From positions 1 to 41,648 of the forward strand of contig CACYGL010000005.1 of assembly GCA_902773995.1 (NCBI GenBank): DNA of 41,648 bases, written 5' to 3'. Shown here one piece after another: positions 25,483 through 34,143 of this stretch. Origin of the DNA: an uncultured Coriobacteriaceae bacterium (lineage in GTDB: Bacteria; Actinomycetota; Coriobacteriia; Coriobacteriales; Atopobiaceae). The position numbers and the translations under genes were made by a program. Under the pieces are notes generated by a model. That model worked only from the letters and a program-made list of their open reading frames with translations, had not been told where the DNA came from and made no database searches. Each line of letters opens with the position of its first letter. Position 1 is the first letter of the stretch.

Positions 25483-27816
25483 CTACAGCACGTGCTCGGT
25501 GCGGTTGATAATGTCATCCTGGATTGCCTTCGAGAGCTCCACAAAGAGTGCCGAGTACCCAGCGACGCGCACCACGAGGTTCTTGTGCTTCTCGGGATGG
25601 GCTTGTGCGTCAAGCAGCGTCTTTCTGTCTACCACGTTGAACTGGATGTGTTGAATCCCCAGCTTTGAGAAGCTGCGCAGGTACGCCATGAGCTTCTGGA
25701 GGCCGTCCTCGCCAGCCAGTGTCGATGGCGAGAACTTAACGTTGAGCAGCGATCCGTTTGAGTTGAGGAAGTTGTCGAGCTTTGAGACGGAGAGCAGGCT
25801 TGCGGTTGGACCATGCTGGTCCCTACCCACCATGGGCGACAGTCCGCCGTCCGCCAGCTGTTCGCCAGCACGCCTGCCGTCTGGCGTCGCACCCACAACC
25901 GCACCCAGGGGAACGTGCGCGCTCACGGTGTAGGATCCGGGCTGGAACTTGCCGCCACGGGGGTTCTCATAGATCTCCACACAGTGGCCGTAGAACTCGA
26001 GGAAGTGCCTGCCGAGAAGGTCCACGTCGTCGACGTCGTTGCCGTACTTGGGATAGCGGTTGACAAAGCTCTGACGCAGGACCTCGTCGCCCTCGCCCGT
26101 CCAGTTGCGGTCGAGAACAGCAAGAAGGTCCTGGTAGGTTATGGTCTTGTCCTCGAAGACTACCTTCTTGATCACGTAGAGGGAGTCCGCGAGGTTGGCC
26201 GTGCCGACACCCTGCACGCCCGAAGGGTTGTACCGTGCTCCACCGGCGGTGATGTCTTCGCCCTTCTCGAGCGAGTCGTGCACGAGCGTCGAGAGGAACG
26301 GCGTTGGCGAGGTCTCCCGGTGGGCGAGATCGCAGGTGTTGCAGCCTTTGACCATGAGGCCCACGTAGTGACGAATGGTGTCCTCGGTGGCGCCAACCAG
26401 CTCGTCAAAGGTAGCAAAGCCCTCCTTGTGCGCGTGCATCGTTATCTCAAGGCACTTGAGCATGTTGAACATCGAAATGTCGTGCAGGCCGTACATCCTG
26501 CCGGGAATCGAGAGCTCAACGCAGCCAACCACGCCGTAGTCTCGTGAATCCTCGATAGACACCCCGCGGTTCTCGAAGGCGGGGATATTCACCTCGTCGT
26601 TGAAGCACTGCGGCATGCCATCACCCAGGCGGATTATCTCAGCTGCCTTGTGCAGAAGCTTGTCCGGAGTTCCCTTGTGGATGCGCAGCGACAGGTTAGG
26701 CTGAGGAAGGCGGGTGTCGCGCTGAAGATCGAGAAGGAGCAGCGAGAGCTCGTTGGAGGCGTCGTTGCCGCTTGCGTCAACGCCGCCGACCACAAGGTTA
26801 TAGCCAATGGGAAAGCCTGCAAAGAAGCGGGCAGACTCGGTGGAGCGCACTGCCACGATGGTGTTGCACTTGAGGTAGAAGCACTGGAGAAGCTCTCTGA
26901 TCCTCTCGTCGGGAATGCCTTCGCGCTTGCTGGCACGGTAGTATGGCAGCAGGTACTGATCCACGCGTCCGAGCGAGAGCGAGCTAGCGTTTGACTCGTG
27001 CTGCAGGGCGACGGAGACGATCCACACAAGCTGAAGCGCATCGTAGAGGTCGCGTGCGGGCTCGGTGGCGATGTGCGCAAGTATGTTGGCCAGACGCTGT
27101 AGCTCGGCTGTACGCTCGGGGGTCCGGGGAAGCACGATGGTGGCGTGAGCATCTGCCGGTGCCTCCTCCTCCGCAGCAGAGCGCACGATACGCTCGTAGC
27201 GAGAGACGTAGGCAGACAGCGCATCTATGCAAATGCACGAGGCTTGGTAGAAGTTGTTTGTAGGATTCTGCGCGAGAAGATCTGCACTTTGCTGCTGGAG
27301 CGCGCCGATACCACGGGTGAGCACCTCTGCAAAGTCGCAGATGATATGCCCTTGACCCTTGTCTGTCTGAGCGACGGCGAACACCTTGTCCTTCTCGGCT
27401 GCTGTCACATCATCCCCACGATGAGCGGTGTACCAGTCATTGAGCGTCTGGCCCTGCCAGAAGGGATAGAGGACGTTGCGAAAGAACGCCTTGTCCTCCT
27501 CGCTAATCTCAAAGGTGTCCTGGGGACGTGTGGGGAAAGCGTCGAGCTCATCAAGAATCCAATAGGGGCTCATCTCGGGAGAAACCACGCCAGCCCTAGG
27601 AGTAGCGCTTCTGTTCCCTACGAGAAGATCCCACTCGTCAATCACAATCTGGTGGTTCTCGAGCACATGGCGAAATGCCTTGGCCCTGCGAATGACGGGC
27701 GACTCTCCCTCGGTTGCCTTATAGCTCTCCATGAAGAGCGTCGCTCGTTCCATGGAAATCTGCCTTGGCTGGGCAAACAGGCTGTCCTTAATGTGCTGCG
27801 TCCTGGTGGTGAGCAT
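25483..27816 (-). CDS. Glycyl radical enzyme, YbiW/PflD-like (candidate anhydrohexitol-phosphate lyase)
   Basis: 777 residues (start 27816, AAGGAGG upstream). The thiyl-radical cysteine is Cys432 in GVVGCVELS with the general base Glu434, and the glycyl radical site is Gly753 in RVAGYSA near the C-terminus. The GCVE pair marks dehydratase/C-O lyase type enzymes, not pyruvate formate-lyase, which has two adjacent cysteines. Linkage to FSA aldolase and to an activase matches E. coli YbiW and PflD, reported to open 1,5-anhydroglucitol 6-phosphate and 1,5-anhydromannitol 6-phosphate. Glycerol or propanediol dehydratase activity is an alternative. Confidence 0.9.
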   Translation of the reverse strand: MLTTRTQHIKDSLFAQPRQISMERATLFMESYKATEGESPVIRRAKAFRHVLENHQIVIDEWDLLVGNRSATPRAGVVSPEMSPYWILDELDAFPTRPQDTFEISEEDKAFFRNVLYPFWQGQTLNDWYTAHRGDDVTAAEKDKVFAVAQTDKGQGHIICDFAEVLTRGIGALQQQSADLLAQNPTNNFYQASCICIDALSAYVSRYERIVRSAAEEEAPADAHATIVLPRTPERTAELQRLANILAHIATEPARDLYDALQLVWIVSVALQHESNASSLSLGRVDQYLLPYYRASKREGIPDERIRELLQCFYLKCNTIVAVRSTESARFFAGFPIGYNLVVGGVDASGNDASNELSLLLLDLQRDTRLPQPNLSLRIHKGTPDKLLHKAAEIIRLGDGMPQCFNDEVNIPAFENRGVSIEDSRDYGVVGCVELSIPGRMYGLHDISMFNMLKCLEITMHAHKEGFATFDELVGATEDTIRHYVGLMVKGCNTCDLAHRETSPTPFLSTLVHDSLEKGEDITAGGARYNPSGVQGVGTANLADSLYVIKKVVFEDKTITYQDLLAVLDRNWTGEGDEVLRQSFVNRYPKYGNDVDDVDLLGRHFLEFYGHCVEIYENPRGGKFQPGSYTVSAHVPLGAVVGATPDGRRAGEQLADGGLSPMVGRDQHGPTASLLSVSKLDNFLNSNGSLLNVKFSPSTLAGEDGLQKLMAYLRSFSKLGIQHIQFNVVDRKTLLDAQAHPEKHKNLVVRVAGYSALFVELSKAIQDDIINRTEHVL

Positions 27817-27885
27817 CACGGCCTCCTTGTGTGGCACCCGTAAGCCGGGGCACCTCCCCCTCCATCTGCGATGATTGTATCTTGT

Positions 27886-27915
27886 TTATTATTGTTCTAC
27901 AAGATGTTATTATTG
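27886..27915. promoter_or_regulatory. TTATTATTG direct repeats, candidate DeoR operator
   Basis: TTATTATTG occurs at 27886-27894 and again at 27907-27915, 21 bp apart (two helical turns), in the AT-rich 249-bp region between the glycyl radical enzyme operon and the divergent DeoR gene. DeoR-family repressors commonly use spaced direct repeats. Confidence 0.4.
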
Positions 27916-28065
27916 ATTTGTCGTATTTAATCGGTAATTTCGACCTACATGCGGGCGAGTTCGACCCGATCATCGTCAAACGCCTAGAGTCTTTATCCGG
28001 TTTTGTCTTATTTCGTATCATTAACTGGATGTCCGCCGACAAGACCCACGCCACGGGAGTGCCCC

Positions 28066-28821
28066 ATGTTTGCCAAGGAACGCCAAGATGCCATAGTCGC
28101 CCTCGTAAAGGCCGAAGGCCGCGTAACGGTCACGAGCCTTGCGCAGCGCTTTGACGTGACCGAGGACTGCATCAGGAAGGACCTCAAGCTGCTTGACAGC
28201 GAGGGACTCCTCAAGCGCGTCTACGGTGGCGCGATTGGCACCACCATCGCGCCGGAGCGAGACGTCAGCAAGCGCCTCAACACCCATGTGGCCGAGAAGA
28301 AAATCATTGCCGAGAAGGCATACGAATACATCTCAAGCGGCGACCTCGTGTTCCTGGATATTTCTACCACGAACATTGCCTTGGCAGAGCTCATCGCCAC
28401 TGGGAACAAGAGGCTCACGGTTGTCTCGAACATGATCGACGTGCTGCGCATCCTGGCGAGAAACCCCATGGTCACCGCCATCTGCACGGGCGGCAACGTA
28501 AACCTGGAGTTCGACGGCTTTTTGGGCGCCACGGCCCTTGCCATGGTCGAGCCCATCAGGTTTGACAAGGCCTTCATTGGTGCCCTGAGCGTCGACCTCC
28601 AGAACGATGCGGTCACCACGTTCGACGTGGATGACGGCCTGCTCAAGAAGCGCGTCGTCACCAATTCAAGCCACAGCTACCTCGTGGCAGACGCGCGCAA
28701 GCTCAGCACCGATGGCAACTACGTCTACGCGCGGATGGAGGACTTTGACGCCTTCATCACCGACAAACCAACCCCGGCCCTGCGCAAACAGGTCGAGGCG
28801 CTCGGCACCAAACTGGTCTAA
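28066..28821 (+). CDS. DeoR-family transcriptional repressor
   Basis: 251 residues from ATG at 28066 (GGGAG upstream). N-terminal helix-turn-helix (FAKERQDAIVALVKAEGRVTV, then LAQRFDVTEDCIRKDLKLL) and a C-terminal DeoR sugar-phosphate sensor domain (VVSNMIDVL, CTGGNVNLEFDGFLG, DKAFIGA). Transcribed divergently from the glycyl radical enzyme operon, it most likely represses that operon until a phosphorylated substrate or product accumulates. Confidence 0.92.
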   Translation: MFAKERQDAIVALVKAEGRVTVTSLAQRFDVTEDCIRKDLKLLDSEGLLKRVYGGAIGTTIAPERDVSKRLNTHVAEKKIIAEKAYEYISSGDLVFLDISTTNIALAELIATGNKRLTVVSNMIDVLRILARNPMVTAICTGGNVNLEFDGFLGATALAMVEPIRFDKAFIGALSVDLQNDAVTTFDVDDGLLKKRVVTNSSHSYLVADARKLSTDGNYVYARMEDFDAFITDKPTPALRKQVEALGTKLV

Positions 28822-28840
28822 GTACCATCGGACAGCAAAA

Positions 28841-28870
28841 GGCCCCAAAGCCGAGAAGGACTTTGGGGCC
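28841..28870. terminator. Terminator between DeoR and XdhC genes
   Basis: GGCCCCAAAG (28841-28850) and CTTTGGGGCC (28861-28870) form a perfect 10-bp stem. On the minus strand it is followed by TTTT, so it stops the XdhC transcript and may also serve the convergent DeoR gene. Confidence 0.8.
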
Positions 28871-28884
28871 AATGAGACAAAGAA

Positions 28885-28913
28885 TGAGACAAAGGGAAAC
28901 TCCCTTTGTCTCA
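28885..28913. repeat. TGAGACAAAGGGA palindrome, copy B
   Basis: TGAGACAAAGGGA (28885-28897) and TCCCTTTGTCTCA (28901-28913) are perfect 13-bp arms around AAC. An extra half copy, ATGAGACAAAG, begins at 28872. The palindrome abuts the XdhC stop codon directly. Confidence 0.85.
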
Positions 28914-29942
28914 CTAGTGCTGGTGCGGGCGCTCGGAAGCGGGGCGCAGCTCCGCCCGGCAGCGAATCATCTCCGCCGCAATCGAGATGGCAATCTCGGG
29001 CGGGGTCACCGCGAGAATAGGGTCACCAATGGGCAGGTGAATGCCCTCGTCGACCCAGGTAGGGTCGACGCCGCGCTCCTTCAGGGTCTTGCGCGCAAAG
29101 GCCGCCTTACCCCTACTGCCAATGCAGCCCACATAGGCGGGATGCACGCGCGCAACCTGCTCAAGCACGTCGATGTCCCAGGCGTGCCCGTGTGTGGTCA
29201 CCACCACGTAGTCGCGCGACGTCACCTGCACCTTCTCATCGAGCTTCGTGAAGTCGCCGAGCACCACACGCTCCGCCGCCGGGAAGTCTCCGGAAACCGC
29301 AACGCCCTCGCGATCGTCAAAGACCACCACCCTAAAGCCCACGCTGGCAAGCACCGGCGTGAGGGCTCGGCCAACGTGTCCGCCACCAAAGATGTAGGCA
29401 ATGGGGTCGGGGCCGGCCGGCTCAGCGTAGGTCTTGCTCTCCTCGTCCCAGAGGGTTGTCTCCGTGGTAGAGCGGGGGTCGCCCTGAGGCAGCTCATCGA
29501 GGTTGGCAAGCTCAAGGGTCACGTCCGAGAGGTCCGCCCAGCTCTCGGTGATCACGAAGGGCTTGCCGGAACGCAGATGGTCCAGCAGATCGCCCAGCAC
29601 TCCCTTTGCAAACGCGGGCTCCCAAAGCTTCACGCCCACTAGAGCGTCGCCGCCGCAGGCCATGCCCGTCTTGGCGTGCGTCATCCACTCCAGCTGGTTG
29701 GGCTCCTCGCCTGCCAGCACGTGCTGGCACCTCTCCTGCATCTGCTGCTCTATGCGGCCGCCGCCAATCGTGCCCAGCCAGGTTCCATCGGCGAGAAGCG
29801 CCATGCGCGCGCTCGCGCCACGTGGCATGGAGCCGCGCGTGGCGAGGATGCTTGCGAGGGCAAAGGCCCTGCCCTCCTCGGCCTCCCTTAGGAGGCGTCC
29901 TACAAACGCGATGTCGCGCAGGGTCTCGTGCGAGTCTGTCAT
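28914..29942 (-). CDS. xdhC: XdhC/CoxI-family Mo-hydroxylase maturation protein
   Basis: 342 residues. N-terminal XdhC/CoxI domain (ASILATRGSMPRGASARMAL; GTIGGGRIEQQ) and C-terminal Rossmann domain (YIFGGGHVGRALTPVL; VGCIGSRGKA). XdhC proteins bind molybdenum cofactor, protect it during sulfuration and insert it into xanthine dehydrogenase-type enzymes. It is the last gene of the selenium-dependent hydroxylase maturation block, followed by a terminator and the palindromic repeat. Confidence 0.92.
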   Translation of the reverse strand: MTDSHETLRDIAFVGRLLREAEEGRAFALASILATRGSMPRGASARMALLADGTWLGTIGGGRIEQQMQERCQHVLAGEEPNQLEWMTHAKTGMACGGDALVGVKLWEPAFAKGVLGDLLDHLRSGKPFVITESWADLSDVTLELANLDELPQGDPRSTTETTLWDEESKTYAEPAGPDPIAYIFGGGHVGRALTPVLASVGFRVVVFDDREGVAVSGDFPAAERVVLGDFTKLDEKVQVTSRDYVVVTTHGHAWDIDVLEQVARVHPAYVGCIGSRGKAAFARKTLKERGVDPTWVDEGIHLPIGDPILAVTPPEIAISIAAEMIRCRAELRPASERPHQH

Positions 29943-29993
29943 AGGGTTCTACCTGCCATTCGTTTGGTTGGCGTTGGATGTGTCAAGACGCTT

Positions 29994-31073
29994 CTACCCG
30001 GCAAAGCTCAAGCGGATGCGCGGGCCGCCGCCGTAGGCCTCCACACGGCCCACCACGCGCGCGTCCGGAACGCGCCCGTCGGCGAGAAGGTCGGCCAGCA
30101 GCGAGTCCGCATCGTCCGCCGCAACCGCCACGAGGAGCCCGCCCGAGGTCTCCGGGCAGAAGAGGAGGTCTGCAAGGTCCTGCGGCACGCCCGTCGCATC
30201 CACGGATGCCTCGGCAAAGTGGCGGTTGCGATACATTCCCGCAGGCAGGATGCCCAGACGCGCCCAGTCGCGCGCGTGGGCGAGAAGCGCCGGCGCACCG
30301 GCGTCAATCACCACACGAACGTCTGCACCTTGGGCCATCTCCAGCGAATGGCCCATGAGGCCAAAGCCTGTGACATCGGTGGTCGCATGGACGTCGTGGC
30401 GCACGATCACGTCACGAGCCCAGCGGTTGAGGCACATCATCTGGCGCTCCGCCGCCGCGACGTCCGCGGGGTCTGCTAGGCCGCCCTTCTCGGCAGTGGT
30501 AATGACGCCCACGCCGAGCGCCTTGGTAAGCACAAGGACGTCACCTGGGCGCGCACCCGAGTTGGTGAGCATGCGGTGCGGGTCCACAAAACCCGTGACC
30601 GCCAGGCCGTACTTGGGCTCCTCGTCGTAAATGCTGTGCCCACCCACGATGGAGGCGCCGGCCTCGTAGACCTTCTCATAGCCGCCGCGCAGAATCTCGT
30701 GAACAACGTCGGAGGGCATGTCCTCGGGCACGGCCATCACGTTGAGCGCCACCTTGGGCTCGCCGCCCATGGCATAGACGTCCGAGAGCGCGTTGGTGGC
30801 GGCAATGGCGCCGTAGGTGTAGGGGTCATCGGCGATGGGCGGGAAGAAGTCGACCGTCTCCACAATGGCCACGTCATCCGTCACGCGGTAGACCGCCGCG
30901 TCATCCGACTTGTCAAACCCAACCAGGAGGTTGGGGTCGCGCTGGACCTTGATGTCCTTGAGGAGCTTGGCAAGCTCGCCCGCACCCACCTTGGCACCGC
31001 AGCCGGCGCACTCGGCAAGCTTGGTGAGCTTGACGTCGCTGCCACCAGCGGATGCCACGTTGTTCTCGGCCAT
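29994..31073 (-). CDS. selD: Selenide, water dikinase (selenophosphate synthetase)
   Basis: 359 residues. Catalytic Cys25 and Lys28 in CAGCGAK; Asp-rich ATP/Mg site in DDAAVYRV; GGYEKVYEAGASIVGGHS and TDVTGFGLMGH are further signatures. The catalytic residue is encoded by a normal Cys codon. It makes selenophosphate from selenide and ATP. GGAGGG precedes the start, 3 bp after the yqeB stop. No selA, selB or selC is in the window, so here selenophosphate probably serves the labile selenium cofactor of a Mo-hydroxylase, though selenoprotein use is not excluded. Confidence 0.96.
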   Translation of the reverse strand: MAENNVASAGGSDVKLTKLAECAGCGAKVGAGELAKLLKDIKVQRDPNLLVGFDKSDDAAVYRVTDDVAIVETVDFFPPIADDPYTYGAIAATNALSDVYAMGGEPKVALNVMAVPEDMPSDVVHEILRGGYEKVYEAGASIVGGHSIYDEEPKYGLAVTGFVDPHRMLTNSGARPGDVLVLTKALGVGVITTAEKGGLADPADVAAAERQMMCLNRWARDVIVRHDVHATTDVTGFGLMGHSLEMAQGADVRVVIDAGAPALLAHARDWARLGILPAGMYRNRHFAEASVDATGVPQDLADLLFCPETSGGLLVAVAADDADSLLADLLADGRVPDARVVGRVEAYGGGPRIRLSFAG

Positions 31074-31075
31074 TG

Positions 31076-31882
31076 CTATCCCTCCAGCCTGTGCGAGAAG
31101 TGCAGCAGCGCCTCAAGGACGCCGCCTCCTACGGCGCGCGCCTTGTCGGAGACACTGAAGCAGTGCCCCACCTTGCAGCGCGGGTCGATGTCTCCGGACT
31201 TCATGCCCTTGGTGACAGGGCAGCCCTCCTGCAGCAGGCCGCGCAGCACGCCGTCGATGGTTGCGTAGAGGGGCTCGCCAGAGACCTTGGCCAAAAGGTC
31301 ACCCTTCTTGACCTGATCGCCAATCTTTGCGATGGGCTCGAAGGGGCCGTCTGCAGGAGCGCGCAGCACGCGCTCGGTAGTGTAGCCGCCAATGTTTCCC
31401 GGCACGCCGGTGTTGGGGATGGGCGAGCCGTCGTAGATAACGCGCCCCAGGTAGTGGCCACGCTTGGTCTCGATGGCGGCATGGCAGTCCGCGCTGGAGC
31501 TCTCGCCTGCGTGGAAGCCAGGCCCTACGCCAATCACCACGGGCGCCATGTCCTTGGTGGTCCCCAGGTTCTCCTTGGCGAGAATGGCGTCGACCACGGC
31601 CTCTGGCGCCAACTCGGGAATGCTCTCCCCCTTGGGGTCCACCAACACGGCGATGGTACCCGTGGCTGCGACCTTTGCCGCTTCCGCTGCGCTCTCGCAG
31701 CGCACTGCGCGAATGCCCTCGACCTCGGCCTCGCCTAGGCGTACGGCCTCCGAGAAGCACACCGTACGGCGCACCGAGGTTGGCACCGCCACGTCCAGCA
31801 TCACGATGGACGCTCCCGAGCGGTGAAGCCTCACTGCAATGCCCGAGGCAATGTCTCCCGCTCCTCTCACAACAACCAGCAT
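31076..31882 (-). CDS. yqeB: YqeB, selenium-dependent molybdenum hydroxylase accessory protein (EF2563 family)
   Basis: 268 residues from ATG at 31882 (GGAGGGGGAGAC upstream). The N-terminal Rossmann-like motif LVVVRGAGDIASGIAVRLHRSGA and GPGFHAGESSSADCHAAIET are hallmarks of YqeB, a marker of the selenium-dependent molybdenum hydroxylase system. The C-terminal part resembles a biotinyl/lipoyl-like hammerhead (IGDQVKKGDLLAKVSG). Exact biochemical role unknown. It is translationally linked to selD downstream. Confidence 0.92.
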   Translation of the reverse strand: MLVVVRGAGDIASGIAVRLHRSGASIVMLDVAVPTSVRRTVCFSEAVRLGEAEVEGIRAVRCESAAEAAKVAATGTIAVLVDPKGESIPELAPEAVVDAILAKENLGTTKDMAPVVIGVGPGFHAGESSSADCHAAIETKRGHYLGRVIYDGSPIPNTGVPGNIGGYTTERVLRAPADGPFEPIAKIGDQVKKGDLLAKVSGEPLYATIDGVLRGLLQEGCPVTKGMKSGDIDPRCKVGHCFSVSDKARAVGGGVLEALLHFSHRLEG

Positions 31883-31916
31883 GTCTCCCCCTCCGTCCAA
31901 CTAGGAGCAAGCGCCC

Positions 31917-32156
31917 CTAGAGTTCCAGCTCGTACAATCCAGCGCAGGTAAAGCGGCCCTCTGCGAGTCGCTCGAAGTCGCCGCGCGCCTCAGGCGGCAT
32001 CGACCAGGCAAGCCCGCAGTCTGCGCGGATGCTCACAGGCGTTGGGATGATCCTTCCCGCAACGCCCGCCTCCTTGCAGGCAGCCTCGCAGGCCAGCGCC
32101 TCGTGCGTGGAGTCAAACGACGCAACAACGCGTGGCTCGCGCCTATGACGTGGCAT
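31917..32156 (-). CDS. DUF3343 small protein, putative selenium/sulfur carrier
   Basis: 79 residues starting MPRHRREPRVVASF at 32156, overlapping the cysteine desulfurase stop by 14 bp. FDSTHEALACEAACKEAG and the SIRADCGLAW segment (Cys47) match DUF3343, a family found with selenium-dependent hydroxylase genes and proposed to carry a persulfide or perselenide on the CGL cysteine. It lies between the desulfurase and YqeB, consistent with transfer of selenium or sulfur. Confidence 0.85.
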   Translation of the reverse strand: MPRHRREPRVVASFDSTHEALACEAACKEAGVAGRIIPTPVSIRADCGLAWSMPPEARGDFERLAEGRFTCAGLYELEL

Positions 32157-33342
32157 CGTCGTCGCCCTCCCCCTCTGCGGCCAGCTCGGCCAAGGCGGCA
32201 AGCGCCGCGCCCACGTCCTCCTCGGTGGTGAAGCACCCAAACGAGAAGCGCACCGCACCCGTGTCCTGCGTCCCCAGCGCCCGGTGCATGCGCGGCGCGC
32301 AGTGGCCGCCCGCGCGCACGGCGATGTCGTAGTCATGCCCAAGGGCATCCGCGACCTCGGAGGAATCCCAGCCCGGCAGGTTCACGCTCACAACCGGCGC
32401 GTGGTCAAAGCCAGGGGCGAGAAGCCCCTCCTCCGTTACCGGGAAGTCGCCATAGACCGTGGCGCCAGCGCGGCGCGCACCGGCCACGAAGCGCCTCACG
32501 AGCGCGAGGTCGTGCGCGTGGATGGTGTCGAGGCCCTTCTCGGCGATCCATGCCGCCGCAGCCGAGAGGCCTGCGATGCCATGGCCGTTGAGCGTGCCTG
32601 CCTCCAGGTGCTCGGGGTAGCCCGCGGGCTGGCCCTCCTCGAAGGAGAGCACGCCCGTGCCGCCGCGCAGCACCGGGTGAACGTCCACGCCTGACGCCAC
32701 GGCTAGGCCGCCCGTGCCCTGCGGCCCCATGAGGGCCTTGTGCCCCGTGAAGGCCACGAGGTCAATGCCCAGCTCGTCCATGCAGATGGGGCGAGCACCC
32801 GCCGTCTGCGCGCAGTCGAGAAGCACCGGCGCCCCCACGCCATGCGCCGCCTTGACCACGCGCACCAGCTCCTCGCGTGAGAGGACGTTGCCCGTGAGGT
32901 TCGAGGCATGCGTGAGACACACAAGGCCCGTACCAGGCACGATGGCGTTTACCAAGGCGTCTATGTCAAGCACGCCGCGGCGGTCTGCCGCCGCAAAGCT
33001 CAGGGTCACGCCCCTCTCGTCCCGCAGGCGATAGAGCGGCCTCAGGATCGAGTTGTGGTCCCAGTCCGTTGCCACCACGCGCCCGCCATCGGGCACGGTG
33101 CCCAGGATGGCCATGTTGAGCGCCTCGGTAGCGTTGGCGGCAAAGACTAGCCGCTCGGGGTGGCCAAAGCCGAGAAGGGCCGAGACCCGCTCCCGCGCAA
33201 GGGCGATGGAGCGAGCCGCGGCAAGCTCGGACTCGTGGGCGCCGCGGCCGCACGAGCCAAAGGTGCGCAGGGCGTCCGCAACGGCGTCAATCACGCACTC
33301 GGGACGCTGGTGCGACGTGGCGGCGCAGTTGAGGTAGATCAT
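32143..33342 (-). CDS. Cysteine desulfurase, EF2568-type (aminotransferase class V)
   Basis: 399 residues. PLP Lys202 in FTGHKALMGPQGTGG; His96 region DWDHNSIL; Cys348 in VRAGGHCAPRMH is the persulfide cysteine. The family is linked to yqeB, yqeC and selD in selenium-dependent Mo-hydroxylase clusters and may act as a desulfurase or selenocysteine lyase that feeds sulfur or selenium to YedF or DUF3343. The start at 33342 lies 16 bp after the yedF stop, with AAGG upstream. Confidence 0.9.
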   Translation of the reverse strand: MIYLNCAATSHQRPECVIDAVADALRTFGSCGRGAHESELAAARSIALARERVSALLGFGHPERLVFAANATEALNMAILGTVPDGGRVVATDWDHNSILRPLYRLRDERGVTLSFAAADRRGVLDIDALVNAIVPGTGLVCLTHASNLTGNVLSREELVRVVKAAHGVGAPVLLDCAQTAGARPICMDELGIDLVAFTGHKALMGPQGTGGLAVASGVDVHPVLRGGTGVLSFEEGQPAGYPEHLEAGTLNGHGIAGLSAAAAWIAEKGLDTIHAHDLALVRRFVAGARRAGATVYGDFPVTEEGLLAPGFDHAPVVSVNLPGWDSSEVADALGHDYDIAVRAGGHCAPRMHRALGTQDTGAVRFSFGCFTTEEDVGAALAALAELAAEGEGDDDATS

Positions 33343-33358
33343 GGTGCAGGCCTTGTCG

Positions 33359-33970
33359 CTACAGCGTGGTGACGCCCGGCTCGCCGGCCATGACCTTGGC
33401 GATCTCGTACAGGTTGGTCACGCCGCCCACGGCGAGCTTCTCGCGAATGCCGTAGAAGTCCAGGCAGGTGCCGCAGGTGAGGATCTGCGTACCGCGGCTC
33501 TCAAGCTCCTTGATGTCCTCGAGCGACTCCGAGCCCTCGCAGGTGAGGTGCGCGCCGCCGTTGAAGAAGATCATCTTCTTGGGGACGGACTCGCCATGCG
33601 CCAGGGCATAGATGAGGCCCTTCATGAGGATATGACCAAGCTTCTCGTCACCGCGACCCATGGTGTCGGTGTCCACGGCAATGACGGAAGCGCCGGTGGC
33701 GGGCAGGTCGCAGAAGGCCTGGGCCTCGGAGGCGGCGTTCTCGGAAGCGCTCACCTCGCCGCGCGGGGTGAGGGTGAGGGTGGTTTCGTCGCCGGAGGCG
33801 GTGGTGGTGAGGTCGCAGTTCTTCTCAGCCGCTAGGCGCGTAAGGTTGCCCAGGGCAACGGAATCATTGACGACGACCTCGAGGGACTCGCCAGCAGCGA
33901 GCTTGGGCAGAGCCTCCAGCGTGAGCACGACGGGCTTGGGGCAGGTGAGGTTGCGCGCATCGATCTTCAT
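33359..33970 (-). CDS. yedF: YedF, sulfurtransferase-like selenium metabolism protein
   Basis: 203 residues. Residues 1-70 form a TusA/SirA domain with Cys10 in NLTCPKPVV; the C-terminal half is a DsrE-like domain with CGTCLDFYGI. The two-domain form is typical of YedF in selenium-utilising anaerobes, where it is thought to carry selenium or sulfur between the desulfurase and SelD or the Mo cofactor. Start at 33970 with GGAG upstream. It is the first gene of the leftward maturation operon; the upstream region shared with yqeC holds three copies of the palindromic repeat. Confidence 0.92.
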   Translation of the reverse strand: MKIDARNLTCPKPVVLTLEALPKLAAGESLEVVVNDSVALGNLTRLAAEKNCDLTTTASGDETTLTLTPRGEVSASENAASEAQAFCDLPATGASVIAVDTDTMGRGDEKLGHILMKGLIYALAHGESVPKKMIFFNGGAHLTCEGSESLEDIKELESRGTQILTCGTCLDFYGIREKLAVGGVTNLYEIAKVMAGEPGVTTL

Positions 33971-34077
33971 GGTGACTCCAATCTGTTTGCCGGCGGAGCG
34001 TCTCGACTGATGGAGCGTCTCGACTGATGTCGGGCGACGTCGAGCGTTAACCACATGAGTGTATAACGTCGGGCCGA

Positions 34078-34110
34078 GATGAGACAAAGGGACAGTCCCT
34101 TTGTCTCATC
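34078..34110. repeat. TGAGACAAAGGGA palindrome, copy C
   Basis: GATGAGACAAAGGGAC and GTCCCTTTGTCTCATC are perfect 16-bp arms around a single A. This is the longest and most perfect copy, in the divergent yedF/yqeC region. Confidence 0.88.
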
Positions 34111-34123
34111 CGGTATGCTATGG

Positions 34124-34140
34124 GACAAGGGAAACTCCCT
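34124..34140. repeat. TGAGACAAAGGGA palindrome, degenerate copy D
   Basis: GACAAGGGAAACTCCCT keeps the core of the repeat with the AAC centre seen in copy B, but the outer arms are lost. It lies between copies C and E, suggesting nested or decayed insertion. Confidence 0.6.
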
Positions 34141-34143
34141 TTA

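Noticed and set aside
25483..27816. Pyruvate formate-lyase
   Set aside because: The active site has a single cysteine with GCVE rather than the adjacent Cys-Cys pair of PFL, and the neighbours are an FSA aldolase and a non-PFL-type activase.
29994..31073. Selenocysteine at the SelD active site
   Set aside because: The position is a normal Cys (Cys25) and the frame has no internal stop; no SelB/SelC or SECIS-like need.
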